A stretch of 64,000 nt of DNA from Pelagibacterales bacterium SAG-MED15 (GTDB lineage: Bacteria; Pseudomonadota; Alphaproteobacteria; Pelagibacterales; Pelagibacteraceae), in NCBI GenBank assembly GCA_014654065.1, contig JACWDM010000007.1, forward strand, positions 1 through 64,000, read 5' to 3'. Under the pieces are notes generated by a model, which saw only the letters and a program-made list of their open reading frames with translations, was not told the origin of the DNA and did not search any database. Positions 28,683 through 38,247 of the stretch are shown one piece after another. Each line of letters begins with the position of its first letter. The first letter of the stretch is position 1. Made by a program: the position numbers and the translations under genes.

Positions 28683-28954
28683 TGCAAAAAAGAAAAACTG
28701 GAAATAAAAAAAAATCACAAAGTAATTTTTCGAAGTTAAGTATATTTCAACCTAACAAATATAAGTTCAAAAAAAAATGTCCTTTATCGATAAAGGGTGC
28801 TCCAATAGTAGATTATAAAAATATTAGATTGTTAAAAAAATATGTTTCTGAAAATGGTAAAATTTTACCGTCTAGGATAACTAACATTAGTCAAAAAAAA
28901 CAGAGAGAATTATCTTTGTCAATTAAACGAGCAAGAAACTTGGCTTTAATATAA
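28682..28954 (+). CDS. rpsR: 30S ribosomal protein S18
   Basis: Binds S6 and the 16S rRNA central domain. The 90-residue basic protein has [48 protein letters not shown], the S18 core. It begins with GTG overlapping the rpsF stop (TAGTG) and its stop overlaps the rplI ATG (TAATG). The N-terminal extension of about 30 residues is Lys-rich. Confidence 0.97.
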   Translation: MQKRKTGNKKKSQSNFSKLSIFQPNKYKFKKKCPLSIKGAPIVDYKNIRLLKKYVSENGKILPSRITNISQKKQRELSLSIKRARNLALI

Positions 28955-29412
28955 TGAAAGTAATTTTACTTGAAAATATTAGAAGTATTGGATCCATTGG
29001 GGAAGTCATTGAGGTTAAAAGAGGTTTTGCAAGGAACTTTCTAATTGCAAATAAAAAAGCTCTTTATGCATCAAAAGAAAATATTTCTGAAGTAGAAAAA
29101 ATCAAAAATCAATTAAATAAAAAAGATCAGGATAAAAAGAAATTTGCAAAGGAAATTTTTGAAAAAATAAAACTAAAAGAATATTCTGTAAAAAAACTAA
29201 GTACAGAAAATAAAGAACTTTATGGATCTGTAAAACCTACTGAAATTTCAAAAATTATTTTTGAAAATGATAAAATTGAAATTAAACCATCAATGATACA
29301 ACTAAAAGATGAGATAAAAACTTTAGGTGAATATATGGTGAATATAAATCTTCATTCAGAAGTTCAGGCTCAAATAAAAATTAAAGTTTTGGCTGCAGAA
29401 AATATCCAATAA
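28954..29412 (+). CDS. rplI: 50S ribosomal protein L9
   Basis: Binds domain V of 23S rRNA at the base of the L1 stalk. The 152 residues start [20 protein letters not shown] with the L9 N-domain VKRGFARNFLIANKKALYAS, a connecting helix rich in Lys/Asp and a C-terminal domain ending HSEVQAQIKIKVLA. Third gene of the S6 operon. Confidence 0.97.
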   Translation: MKVILLENIRSIGSIGEVIEVKRGFARNFLIANKKALYASKENISEVEKIKNQLNKKDQDKKKFAKEIFEKIKLKEYSVKKLSTENKELYGSVKPTEISKIIFENDKIEIKPSMIQLKDEIKTLGEYMVNINLHSEVQAQIKIKVLAAENIQ

Positions 29413-29486
29413 ATCTATTTATACAGTATTATCCCCAGTAGAATAAACTTATATAATTTTTTTTTATTTTATATAATTTATATTTA

Positions 29487-30902
29487 ATGGATAAAAACTT
29501 TAATATAATTTCTAATAATTTTAAAGAGCTCCCAAACAATATCGAAGCTGAACAATCAGTGCTCGGTTCAATTTTATTAAGTAATGAAATATTTGATGAA
29601 ATAAGTACAATAATTTCAAATAAAAATTTTTACGATCCAATGCACCAAAAAATTTTTGCAGCAGTAGAAAAGCTAATATTTAAAGGAATGCTTGCAAATC
29701 CAATTACTTTGAAGAATTATTTTGAAAATGAAAAAGATGAAATAAATGTACCTGATTACTTAGTAAAGGTAACTAAATTTTCTACATCTTTAAGACAATC
29801 AATAGAATATTCAAAAATTATCTACGATATGTTTGTAAGAAGAGAGTTAATAAAAATTTCAGAAAGTACAATTGAAAGTGCTAAAATTAATGATTTAAAT
29901 ATAAGTGGACAAAATATAATTGAAAGCTCTGAAAAATTTTTATTTGATTTAGCTGAAAAAGGATCATTTAATTCTTCTTTAGTAAAATTTGATGAAGCTA
30001 TGAAACTTACAATCGAGATGGCTTCTAATGCCTACAAAAATGAAGAAGGAATTGTTGGTGTTCCTACTGGTCTCAGAGATCTTGACGACAGACTAGGTGG
30101 ACTTCATAGTTCAGATCTATTGATAATTGCTGGAAGACCTTCAATGGGAAAAACTGCTCTTGCAACGAATATTGCATTTAATGCAGCTAGAAAATTACAA
30201 GAAAGTGGTAGAAAATCTTCTGTGGCTTTTTTCTCCCTAGAGATGTCATCAGAGCAGTTGTCTACGAGAATCTTAGCAGAACAATCTCGCATACCATCTA
30301 ACGACATTAGAAGAGGAAGAATATCTGAAGATCAATTCGATAAGTTTATTGAGACCTCAAAGAATGTTTCTGAACTCCCTTTGTATATTGATGAAACGCC
30401 AGCTATCACCATTGCTGCATTAAGCAATAGAGCAAGAAGAATCAAAAGAATTTATAATCTTGATTTAATTATAGTTGATTACATTCAATTAATGAGAGCT
30501 GTAAAAACTAAGGACGGTCGTGTTCAGGAAATATCAGAGATTACCCAAGGTTTAAAAGCTCTAGCAAAAGAACTAAATGTGCCTGTTCTGGCGTTATCTC
30601 AATTGTCAAGAGCTGTTGAACAAAGAGATCAAAAAAAACCTCAGTTATCAGACCTGCGGGAGTCTGGATCTATAGAGCAAGATGCTGATGTAGTAATGTT
30701 TGTTTATAGAGAAGCATATTACTTAGAAAAACAAGAACCACGACCAGCAACTGTCGAACATGCTGAATGGCAGGCTAAAATGAATGAAGTATCTAATCTA
30801 GCAGAAATTATAATTGGTAAACAAAGACATGGACCAACTGGTAATATAATGCTTGAATTTGAGGCAATGTTTACGAAATTTAAAGATACTCAAATTAGTT
30901 AA
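29487..30902 (+). CDS. dnaB: Replicative DNA helicase DnaB
   Basis: Hexameric 5'-3' helicase of the replication fork. The 471 residues carry the N-terminal primase-interaction domain (LPNNIEAEQSVLGSILLSNE), a linker, and the RecA-like domain with Walker A IIAGRPSMGKTALATNIA, FFSLEMSSEQLSTRI, Walker B DLIIVDYIQLM, and the arginine finger region SDLRESGSIEQDADVVMFVYR. No intein is present. The 74-bp spacer after rplI holds a TATATAAT box that could supply a secondary promoter. Confidence 0.97.
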   Translation: MDKNFNIISNNFKELPNNIEAEQSVLGSILLSNEIFDEISTIISNKNFYDPMHQKIFAAVEKLIFKGMLANPITLKNYFENEKDEINVPDYLVKVTKFSTSLRQSIEYSKIIYDMFVRRELIKISESTIESAKINDLNISGQNIIESSEKFLFDLAEKGSFNSSLVKFDEAMKLTIEMASNAYKNEEGIVGVPTGLRDLDDRLGGLHSSDLLIIAGRPSMGKTALATNIAFNAARKLQESGRKSSVAFFSLEMSSEQLSTRILAEQSRIPSNDIRRGRISEDQFDKFIETSKNVSELPLYIDETPAITIAALSNRARRIKRIYNLDLIIVDYIQLMRAVKTKDGRVQEISEITQGLKALAKELNVPVLALSQLSRAVEQRDQKKPQLSDLRESGSIEQDADVVMFVYREAYYLEKQEPRPATVEHAEWQAKMNEVSNLAEIIIGKQRHGPTGNIMLEFEAMFTKFKDTQIS

Positions 30903-30925
30903 TTTAAAATATATATAACTAATAA

Positions 30926-33328
30926 ATGTTTGGCGATTTCTATCAAAATATTGTTTTAAAAAAACCAAAATTAGTTTTCACTACTCTGCTCATTGTTTTG
31001 TTAAGTTTTGGTTATTTTTCAAAAGATTTTAGATTAGACGCATCATCAGATACCCTGTTAATAGAAGGTGATCCAGATTTAGAATATTTAAGAGAAATTA
31101 ACCAAAGATATGGTGCAAAAGATTTTTTAGTTTTAACGTACACTCCAAATGAACCTATTACCTCTAAAACCACAATTAATAATCTTTTAAGTCTTAAATA
31201 TAAAATACAGAGTTTAGATTGGGTTCATAATGTAATTACTATACTTGATATTCCTTTACTGGATAATTCAGAAGCTCCCTTACAAGAAAGACTTAAAAAT
31301 TTTGTAACTCTGAAAGATGATAAAGTTGATAAAGAAAGAGGATTTAAAGAGATACTAAACAGCCCAGTTTTTAGAAATTTCGTAATAAGTGAGGATGGCA
31401 ATACAACGGGGATAATTGTTTATTTAAAAAAAGATAATGGTTTAAAAAAATTAGAAGGGTCAAGTAAAAGAATAATTGAGGAATACAAAGACTCTTTGAA
31501 GAAAAAAAACCATCAAAATATTATTGAAATTAGAGAAGTAATTAAAACTTATAGCAAAGATACTAAAATATTTTTAGGCGGCATACCTATGATAGCTGAT
31601 GACATGATGTCATTTATAAAAAATGACATAATTGTTTTTGGACTAGGGGTACTTTTATTTATTATAGCTACTTTATGGTATGTATTTAAAAAAATTATTT
31701 GGATTTTAGTACCAATAAGTAGTTGTATCTTTTCTGTATTAGTAATGACAGGATTGCTAGGTTTATTAGGTTGGAAGGTGACAGTAATATCATCAAATTT
31801 TATTGCTTTAATGTTAATTCTCACAATGGCAATGAATATCCATATGAGTACACGTTTTATTCAACTACAAAAAAAATTTCCAAAAGCAACTAACTTTGAA
31901 ATTATTAAAAAAACAACTGGTAAAATGTTTTGGCCAATACTTTATACCGTTCTAACAACTATATGTGCTTTTCTATCTCTTATTTTTAGTGAAATAAAAC
32001 CAATAATAGATTTTGGATGGATGATGACATTTGGATTAATTACTTCTTTCTTAATCACATTTACTTTGCTTCCTACTTTACTAAGTTTTTTATCTAGAGA
32101 TAATGTGAGTTTAGAAGAAGTTAAAGACTCTAAGATAACTTCATTTTTTGCAAACACATCAATTAATAAAAAAAAAATTATTTTTTTTATAACTTTTATA
32201 ATTATTATTTTGAGCATCTTGGGAATTAAACGTTTAGAGGTTGAAAATAGTTTTATTAATTATTTTGATAAAAAAACAGAAATATACAAAGGAATGAAAC
32301 TAATTGATGAAAAACTTGGAGGAACAACCCCATTAGATATAATAATTAAATTTGGTGACAATTCAAATAATAACAAAATAAGTGAAGAAAAGGATGAATT
32401 TGACGATTGGGAAAATGAAGAAGATAATAACGATGAAAAATATTGGTTCACTAAAGATAAGATTGATAAAATAGATAAAGTTCACAAATATCTAGATAGC
32501 TTACCTGCAATAGGAAAGGTTTTATCTTTTTCATCAATAATAGAAGTTGCAACAAGTCTTAACAATAATAGGCCATTAGGAACACTTGAGATGGGTGTTT
32601 TGTATTCTAAAATTCCAGATTCAATTAAAAAAGAAATTGTTGATCCATATATATCAATTGATGATAATGAAGCTAGAATCAGTGTAAGAATAAAAGACTC
32701 ATTAGAAAATTTAAGACGAAATGATTTAATCAATAAAATAAAATTTGATTTAGAAAATGAATTAAACCTAAAAAAGGATGATTTTAAACTAGCAGGTGTA
32801 TTGATACTATTTAATAATCTTCTTCAAAGCTTATTTAAATCTCAAATTTTAACTTTAGGATTTGTGATGATTGGTATCTTTATAATGTTTTTAATCTTAT
32901 TTAAAAATATTAAACTTTCATTAATAGGTGTCGTTCCTAATTTTTTAGCTGCTTTTTTTATTTTAGGAATAATTGGATTAATGGGGATCCCTTTAGATAT
33001 GATGACAATTACAATAGCAGCGATTACAATTGGAATAGCTGTCGATAACAGCATTCACTATATTTATAGGTTTAGGGAAGAGTTTTCACAGATAAAAGAT
33101 TACAATAAAACATTAAAAACATGTCACTCAACTGTAGGTGTTGCGATACTTAATACTTCGATAACGATAGTTTTTGGTTTTTCAATACTTATTTTATCTA
33201 ACTTCATCCCAACGATATATTTTGGAGTTTTCACTGGCATTGCAATGCTTCTAGCTATGATATCAGTTTTAACATTGTTGCCATCATTAATTCTTATTTC
33301 AAAACCTTTTAATTATTTAAAAAATTAA
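30926..33328 (+). CDS. RND superfamily exporter (MMPL type)
   Basis: An 800-residue inner-membrane transporter with the MMPL layout: one N-terminal helix (LVFTTLLIVLLSFGYFS), a first periplasmic domain (DASSDTLLIEGDPDLEYLRE), a bundle of five helices (about residues 230-390, with LALMLILTMAMNIHMSTR-like SSD region), a second N-half-like helix (IIFFITFIIIILSILGI), a second periplasmic domain with an acidic insert (EEKDEFDDWENEEDNNDE), and a second helix bundle containing ITIGIAVDNSIHYIYRFREE, the RND proton-relay region. Substrate unknown; lipids or hydrophobic metabolites are usual for this family. It is 24 bp after dnaB and 3 bp before cvpA. Confidence 0.85.
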   Translation: MFGDFYQNIVLKKPKLVFTTLLIVLLSFGYFSKDFRLDASSDTLLIEGDPDLEYLREINQRYGAKDFLVLTYTPNEPITSKTTINNLLSLKYKIQSLDWVHNVITILDIPLLDNSEAPLQERLKNFVTLKDDKVDKERGFKEILNSPVFRNFVISEDGNTTGIIVYLKKDNGLKKLEGSSKRIIEEYKDSLKKKNHQNIIEIREVIKTYSKDTKIFLGGIPMIADDMMSFIKNDIIVFGLGVLLFIIATLWYVFKKIIWILVPISSCIFSVLVMTGLLGLLGWKVTVISSNFIALMLILTMAMNIHMSTRFIQLQKKFPKATNFEIIKKTTGKMFWPILYTVLTTICAFLSLIFSEIKPIIDFGWMMTFGLITSFLITFTLLPTLLSFLSRDNVSLEEVKDSKITSFFANTSINKKKIIFFITFIIIILSILGIKRLEVENSFINYFDKKTEIYKGMKLIDEKLGGTTPLDIIIKFGDNSNNNKISEEKDEFDDWENEEDNNDEKYWFTKDKIDKIDKVHKYLDSLPAIGKVLSFSSIIEVATSLNNNRPLGTLEMGVLYSKIPDSIKKEIVDPYISIDDNEARISVRIKDSLENLRRNDLINKIKFDLENELNLKKDDFKLAGVLILFNNLLQSLFKSQILTLGFVMIGIFIMFLILFKNIKLSLIGVVPNFLAAFFILGIIGLMGIPLDMMTITIAAITIGIAVDNSIHYIYRFREEFSQIKDYNKTLKTCHSTVGVAILNTSITIVFGFSILILSNFIPTIYFGVFTGIAMLLAMISVLTLLPSLILISKPFNYLKN

Positions 33329-33330
33329 AG

Positions 33331-33873
33331 ATGGAAGTTATTAGGGAGATATTTAATTTTTTTTCTTTTTTTGATCTTGGTTATATTTTCATTACTATTT
33401 TATCAGTTTTGAAATGCTTGAGAAAAGGTTTTGTTTTAAGCATCTTGTCTTTATCTAAATGGTTATTGGCATATGTTGTAACTTTAATTTTATTTCCTAA
33501 AATCAAACCTTATGTAGATGGTATAATAGATAATAAATATATATTGGATATTATATTAGGAGTCTCAATTTTTGTGATTATAATTTTTATAATTTTATTA
33601 ATTAGCAAAGGTATAAGTAAAACAGTAAAATATTCAGGTCTAGGTAAGCTAGATGCTTTATTTGGTTTCCTATTTGGATTCGTTCGATCTTATGTAATTT
33701 GTGTATGTTTATTTGCTGCAGTAGATTCAGTTTATAATTCTGATAAATGGCCTTTAGACTCTGATAAATCATTTACCTTTTCTTATGTTAAAAAAGGTAG
33801 TAATTACTTAGTAAAAGAATTTCCTAATGAAAAAAATTATGAAGATGCCAAAGATAAAGTTCAAGAAATTTAA
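33331..33873 (+). CDS. cvpA: CvpA family membrane protein
   Basis: CvpA is a small membrane protein associated with colicin V production and commonly encoded just upstream of purF. The 180 residues have four predicted helices, an N-terminal VLKCLRKGFVLSILSLSKWL block and the conserved GKLDALFGFLFGFVRSYVIC. Its 3' end overlaps purF by 29-47 nt depending on the purF start. Molecular role unknown. Confidence 0.9.
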   Translation: MEVIREIFNFFSFFDLGYIFITILSVLKCLRKGFVLSILSLSKWLLAYVVTLILFPKIKPYVDGIIDNKYILDIILGVSIFVIIIFIILLISKGISKTVKYSGLGKLDALFGFLFGFVRSYVICVCLFAAVDSVYNSDKWPLDSDKSFTFSYVKKGSNYLVKEFPNEKNYEDAKDKVQEI

Positions 33874-35308
33874 TCCAAAAATTAAAGAGGAATGTGCAGT
33901 ATTTGGAATAAGCAATACTGAAGATGCAGCTACTTTAACAGCATTAGGTTTGCACGCACTACAACACAGAGGTCAGGAAGGCTGTGGAATAGTTTCATTT
34001 GATGGAACGAAATATCACTCCGAAAAAAGATTTGGATTAGTTGGTGATAACTTTAATGATGAAAAAATTTTTAAAAACTTACCAGGAAAATATTCAATAG
34101 GTCATAATAGGTATTCAACTACTGGAGGAACAGCCTTAAGAAATGTTCAGCCTTTCTTTGCTGATACTAATTCAGGTGGTATAGGAGTTGCGCACAATGG
34201 AAACTTAACTAATGCTATAACACTTAGAAATAAAATGGTTAAAGATGGATCTATATTTTATACTACATCTGATACAGAAACGATTGTAAAATTAATCGCA
34301 AAATCTAAAAGATCAAAAACAATTGATAAAGTAATTGACGCGCTTTTTCAAATCCAAGGTGGTTATGCTTTGGTTATGATGACTCAAAATACTCTTATTG
34401 GAGTTAGAGACCCTTATGGAATAAGGCCATTAGTAATTGGTAAGTTGAAAAATTCATACGTATTTACATCAGAGACTTGTGCTCTTGATATTATTGGGGC
34501 TAAATTTATTAGAGAGGTTGATAATGGAGAAATAGTGTATGTAGAAAATGATGAATTAAAAAGTATCAAACCTTTTCCGCCAAAAAAAATTAGACCTTGT
34601 GTGTTTGAATATATTTATTTTTCAAGACCAGATAGTATTTTAAATGGCAAAACTGCATATGAATACAGAAAAAACTTTGGTGCCCAATTAGCTAGAGAAG
34701 AAGAATTAGATGGTGATTTAGTAGTGCCAGTACCAGATTCAGGAAATGCTGCGGCTTTAGGCTATGCAGAAGAGAAAGGTATGAAATTTGATTTAGGATT
34801 AATAAGAAATCATTATGTTGGAAGAACCTTTATCGAACCTTCTCAGCAAATTAGAAGTTTGGGCGTCAAATTAAAACTAAATCCAAATGTTTCGGTAATT
34901 AAAAATAAAAAAATAATTTTAGTGGATGACTCTCTAGTAAGGGGTACTACTTCATTTAAAATAGTTAAAATGCTTTACGATTCTGGAGCTAAAGAGGTGC
35001 ATGTTAGAATAGCTAGCCCAGAAATTAAATTCCCAGACTTTTATGGCGTTGATACTCCAACCAAAAAAGAGCTTTTGGCTGCAAACAAATCTATAGAAGA
35101 AATATGTAAATTTATAAGTGCTAAATCATTAAAATTTTTAAGCTTAAATGGACTATACGTAGCTATGGGATTTGAAAAGAGAAACGATGCCTACCCTCAA
35201 TTAACTGACCACCATTTCACAGGAGATTATCCTGTTAAAGTAATTGATGAACTTGGTGGGGATAAAGTAACTCAATTATCTTTACTAAGCACTGCTTCAA
35301 ATAACTAA
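33827..35308 (+). CDS. purF: Amidophosphoribosyltransferase
   Basis: First committed step of purine synthesis: PRPP + glutamine to phosphoribosylamine. The N-terminal Ntn glutaminase has its nucleophile Cys in KEECAVFGIS (exposed after removal of a short propeptide), ALQHRGQEGCGIVSF, IGHNRYSTTGG and the ITLRN loop; the phosphoribosyltransferase half has VVPVPDSGNAAALGYAEE and the PRPP loop IILVDDSLVRGTTS. Three in-frame ATGs are possible (33827, 33839, 33845), all inside cvpA; the propeptide would be 16-22 residues. About 493 residues from the first. Confidence 0.96.
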   Translation: MKKIMKMPKIKFKKFNPKIKEECAVFGISNTEDAATLTALGLHALQHRGQEGCGIVSFDGTKYHSEKRFGLVGDNFNDEKIFKNLPGKYSIGHNRYSTTGGTALRNVQPFFADTNSGGIGVAHNGNLTNAITLRNKMVKDGSIFYTTSDTETIVKLIAKSKRSKTIDKVIDALFQIQGGYALVMMTQNTLIGVRDPYGIRPLVIGKLKNSYVFTSETCALDIIGAKFIREVDNGEIVYVENDELKSIKPFPPKKIRPCVFEYIYFSRPDSILNGKTAYEYRKNFGAQLAREEELDGDLVVPVPDSGNAAALGYAEEKGMKFDLGLIRNHYVGRTFIEPSQQIRSLGVKLKLNPNVSVIKNKKIILVDDSLVRGTTSFKIVKMLYDSGAKEVHVRIASPEIKFPDFYGVDTPTKKELLAANKSIEEICKFISAKSLKFLSLNGLYVAMGFEKRNDAYPQLTDHHFTGDYPVKVIDELGGDKVTQLSLLSTASNN

Positions 35309-35309
35309 G

Positions 35310-35864
35310 ATGAAAAAAGTTAGTTTTACAGAAATGGATAAGGGAACAAAAGAAGATTACCTTTTTTTAGATAAACACGAAAAAGATTATGCAAGCAAGA
35401 CTGCAGATAGAATAATTAAATTTTTATCATCTTTGACTGAGACCCTAGAAGGTTACCAAGTTTCTAGGTTAGAACATTCACTTCAAAGTGCAACCAGAGC
35501 TCTTAAGGCAGGCGAGGACGAAGAGATGGTTGTGGCTGCACTTTTACACGATATTGGGGATGAGTTGGCTCCAATGAACCATTCCGAATATGCTGCTTCA
35601 ATTTTAAAACCTTATGTATCAGAAAAAACTCATTGGATAATAGAAAAACATGGAGAGTTTCAAGCATATTATTATGCGCATCACTTAGGTGGAAATAGAA
35701 ACAAAAGAGATAAATATAAAGATCACAAATATTATGATGCATGTGTAAAATTTTGCGAAAAATATGATCAATGCTCATTTGATCCTAATTATAAGTCATA
35801 CCCTTTAGAAAAATTTGAACCCATGGTTAGAAATATCTTTGCTAGAAAACCCTATTCCCACTAG
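35310..35864 (+). CDS. HD-domain protein of the COG4341 type (phosphohydrolase or PhnZ-like oxygenase relative)
   Basis: A 184-residue all-helical HD-domain protein. Metal ligands are visible as RLEHSLQSA (His), LLHDIGDELAP (His-Asp), NHSEYAA (His) and IEKHGEFQAYYYAHHLGG (His), with a later Asp in EKYDQCSFDPNY. This pattern belongs to the COG4341 group, which includes PhnZ- and TmpB-like diiron oxygenases that cleave hydroxylated phosphonates. The PhnZ YxxE loop before VxxLEH is not obvious (EGYQVSRLEH here), so hydrolase activity is equally possible. It follows purF by one base and precedes an EamA carrier by 11 bp. No phosphonate genes are adjacent. Confidence 0.7.
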   Translation: MKKVSFTEMDKGTKEDYLFLDKHEKDYASKTADRIIKFLSSLTETLEGYQVSRLEHSLQSATRALKAGEDEEMVVAALLHDIGDELAPMNHSEYAASILKPYVSEKTHWIIEKHGEFQAYYYAHHLGGNRNKRDKYKDHKYYDACVKFCEKYDQCSFDPNYKSYPLEKFEPMVRNIFARKPYSH

Positions 35865-35875
35865 GTTTTAATTAA

Positions 35876-36736
35876 ATGGCAAATTTATCAAATCAACAAA
35901 AAGGGTCGTTGTTAGCTTTTGTGGCAGTCATGTTTATAACGCCAGACTCGCTGTTCATCAGACTTTCAAATATTGATACTTGGGGTCTTTTATTTTATCG
36001 AGGAGCAATACCGTGCTTAGTGATATTTATAGGATTAATTTTTTTTTATAAATTAAATTTAATTAAAGTTACGATAGGAATGGGTTTGGCTGGTTTTTTC
36101 TATGCTATCTCATTCTCAATTACTAATATTACTTTTATTATTTCTATTCAAAATACAAATGTTGCAAATACTCTTGTTATGATTGCTACTGCTCCAATGT
36201 TATCTGCAATTCTAGCTGCTTTATTCTTAAAAGAAAATCCTGATAAAAAAACTTGGATTGCCATTATTATTACTTTTTTAGCTGCTGTTTATATTTTTTA
36301 CGACTCCTTAAAACTTGGAAACTTTTTTGGAGATTTTTTTGGTTTAATAACGGCCCTTGGATTGGCTGTGGGAGCAAATATTATTAGGTCTGCTAAAAAT
36401 AAGGACTTAGTTCCAGCTGCTGTGATAGGTAAATTTTTAGTGGCTATATTTGCATTATTTTTTGTTGATAATTTAGAACTTAAAAATAACGATATTTTAA
36501 TTGTCCCATTAATGTGTATCATGTGTGTTGGGATACCTTTTGTTTTAGTAACTATCGCTCCTAGATTTATTACTGCTGCAGAAGTTAACTTATTTTTCTT
36601 GTTAGAAACAATTATTGGACCAATTTGGGTCTGGTTAATAATTAAGGAGCAGCCTAGTCTAGAGACAATCTATGGTGGTATAGTTATTATAATGACCATA
36701 GCTATACACTCATTTTATAAACTTAAAAAAATTTAA
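35876..36736 (+). CDS. EamA/DMT family transporter
   Basis: A 286-residue membrane protein with ten hydrophobic segments in two repeats, each an EamA domain: the first includes LLFYRGAIPCLVIFIGLIFF and NTNVANTLVMIATAPMLSAIL-KENPDKKTWIA, the second LITALGLAVGANIIRSAKNK and AAEVNLFFLLETIIGPIWVWL. EamA carriers export or import small metabolites such as amino acids and nucleosides; substrate unknown. Probably co-transcribed with the HD-domain gene upstream. Other EamA carriers occur in this window at 40.4 and 51.2 kb. Confidence 0.85.
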   Translation: MANLSNQQKGSLLAFVAVMFITPDSLFIRLSNIDTWGLLFYRGAIPCLVIFIGLIFFYKLNLIKVTIGMGLAGFFYAISFSITNITFIISIQNTNVANTLVMIATAPMLSAILAALFLKENPDKKTWIAIIITFLAAVYIFYDSLKLGNFFGDFFGLITALGLAVGANIIRSAKNKDLVPAAVIGKFLVAIFALFFVDNLELKNNDILIVPLMCIMCVGIPFVLVTIAPRFITAAEVNLFFLLETIIGPIWVWLIIKEQPSLETIYGGIVIIMTIAIHSFYKLKKI

Positions 36737-36793
36737 TCTTGTCACAATTAAGTCTTTATTTAAGAATAGATGACGGTTTATTAGGAAAAATTA

Positions 36794-38164
36794 ATGAATA
36801 AAATTTTAAGAAATTCCTGGGCTCTTTTTACTGGCATGGGTCTAATTATGCTAGCTCATGGTTATCAAAGTTCTTTACTAGGAGTTAGAGCTGTAGCTGA
36901 AGAATTTAGTTTAACAGCAACTGGTTTTATGTTGTCTGGTTATTTTGTTGGATATTTTATTGGAGCAAAAACTATTCCAAGTTTTATTTTAAGAGTTGGA
37001 CATATTAGAGTTTTTGCTGCTTTCGCATCAATTGCCTCTATTGTTGTTTTGCTGCATTCCATAGTAATAAACCCATGGAGTTGGTTCATTTTAAGAGTCG
37101 TTACTGGAATGAGTATGGTTTCATTATATACGATTGCTGAAAGCTGGTTAAATGACAGATCAAGCAATAAAAATAGAGGAAGTGTACTGTCTATTTACAT
37201 GATTGTTCTTTACGGTTCTATGGCTCTTGGAATGTTTTTTTTGAACTTTAGTTCACCACTAAATTTTGAGCCGTTTATTTTAGTTTCTTTATTTATGTCT
37301 ATATCGTTAATTCCTATTTTACTTACTAAAAGAAAAGCTCCAACTTTCAAAAAAATAACAGGAATGAGCTTAAAAGAGCTGTATGATATATCGCCTTTAG
37401 GTATGGTTGGCTCTCTTTTATATGGAACTACTCAATCTGCCCTTTTTTCACTGTTAGCTGTTTATGCGGCCTCAATGAACTTTTCTATTTTTGAAATATC
37501 AATTGTAACATTTTTGCTAGCAATATCAGGGGCTGTAGCTCAATGGCCAATAGGAATGCTATCTGATTCTTTTGATAGACGAATAGTTATAATTTATTCA
37601 ACATTTGGAGCAGCATTATTTGGTTTATTTGCAATATTAGCTGGAGGTCAAATGTACCTGCCAGGTGAATTAGCTACAACTAAAAATTGGTTTTATATTA
37701 GTGTTGTTCTGTTTTCTTTTTGTAGCTTACCGATGTTTGCAATTATTTTTGCACATACAAATGATTTTATACCTAAAGAAAAATTTGTAGCTGCTGGAGC
37801 GGGATTACAATTTGCATTTGGATTGGGTGCTATGGGTGGGCCATTTCTATGTTCGATTTTTATGGATTTGGTTGGTAACAATGGTTATTTCATATTTTTA
37901 ATATTTTTCCACTGCGCAATTGGTTTTTTTGCAATTCATAGAATGAAAGTAAGAAAAACTAAAGACAATCCAGATTCGCAATTCACACCTTTGCCGCAAA
38001 CAATTACACCTCTTGGAATTGAGCTAAATCCAATAACAGAGCATATAGACGAGCCTTATTCTGAAAAAGTACAGAAAATGTTAAAAAGAAAAGGAGTGGT
38101 TTTTAAAAAAAGGGAAACAGAAATTCCTGAAAATACTGAGAATTTAAAGGATAAATCAATATAA
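36794..38164 (+). CDS. MFS transporter (YcaD-like)
   Basis: A 456-residue major facilitator with twelve predicted helices. The N-terminus SWALFTGMGLIMLAHGYQSS and SGYFVGYFIGAKTIPSFILR, plus YTIAESWLNDRSSNKNRGSV, resemble the YcaD branch of MFS proteins. After the last helix (about residue 380) it has a hydrophilic tail of about 75 residues, including TPLPQTITPLGIELNPITEH and a Lys/Glu-rich end; the Pro/Thr-rich segment with ELxP spacing is seen in some alphaproteobacterial relatives. Substrate unknown. The gene is 57 bp after the EamA gene. Confidence 0.82.
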   Translation: MNKILRNSWALFTGMGLIMLAHGYQSSLLGVRAVAEEFSLTATGFMLSGYFVGYFIGAKTIPSFILRVGHIRVFAAFASIASIVVLLHSIVINPWSWFILRVVTGMSMVSLYTIAESWLNDRSSNKNRGSVLSIYMIVLYGSMALGMFFLNFSSPLNFEPFILVSLFMSISLIPILLTKRKAPTFKKITGMSLKELYDISPLGMVGSLLYGTTQSALFSLLAVYAASMNFSIFEISIVTFLLAISGAVAQWPIGMLSDSFDRRIVIIYSTFGAALFGLFAILAGGQMYLPGELATTKNWFYISVVLFSFCSLPMFAIIFAHTNDFIPKEKFVAAGAGLQFAFGLGAMGGPFLCSIFMDLVGNNGYFIFLIFFHCAIGFFAIHRMKVRKTKDNPDSQFTPLPQTITPLGIELNPITEHIDEPYSEKVQKMLKRKGVVFKKRETEIPENTENLKDKSI

Positions 38165-38176
38165 ATCTAGTTTAAG

Positions 38177-38206
38177 TTGAGTCATTTTTTTTAACAATTC
38201 TATACT
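38177..38206 (+). promoter_or_regulatory. Candidate sigma-70 promoter of the heptad-repeat gene
   Basis: TTGAGT (38177-38182) and TATACT (38201-38206) are spaced by 18 bp. The expected transcript start is near 38212, leaving a leader of about 36 nt before the ATG at 38248. It is one of the better promoter matches in the window, in an 83-bp spacer. Confidence 0.45.
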
Positions 38207-38247
38207 TGTGTCATAAAGAAAATTTTGTTGAAATAAGTTTTTAAAAA

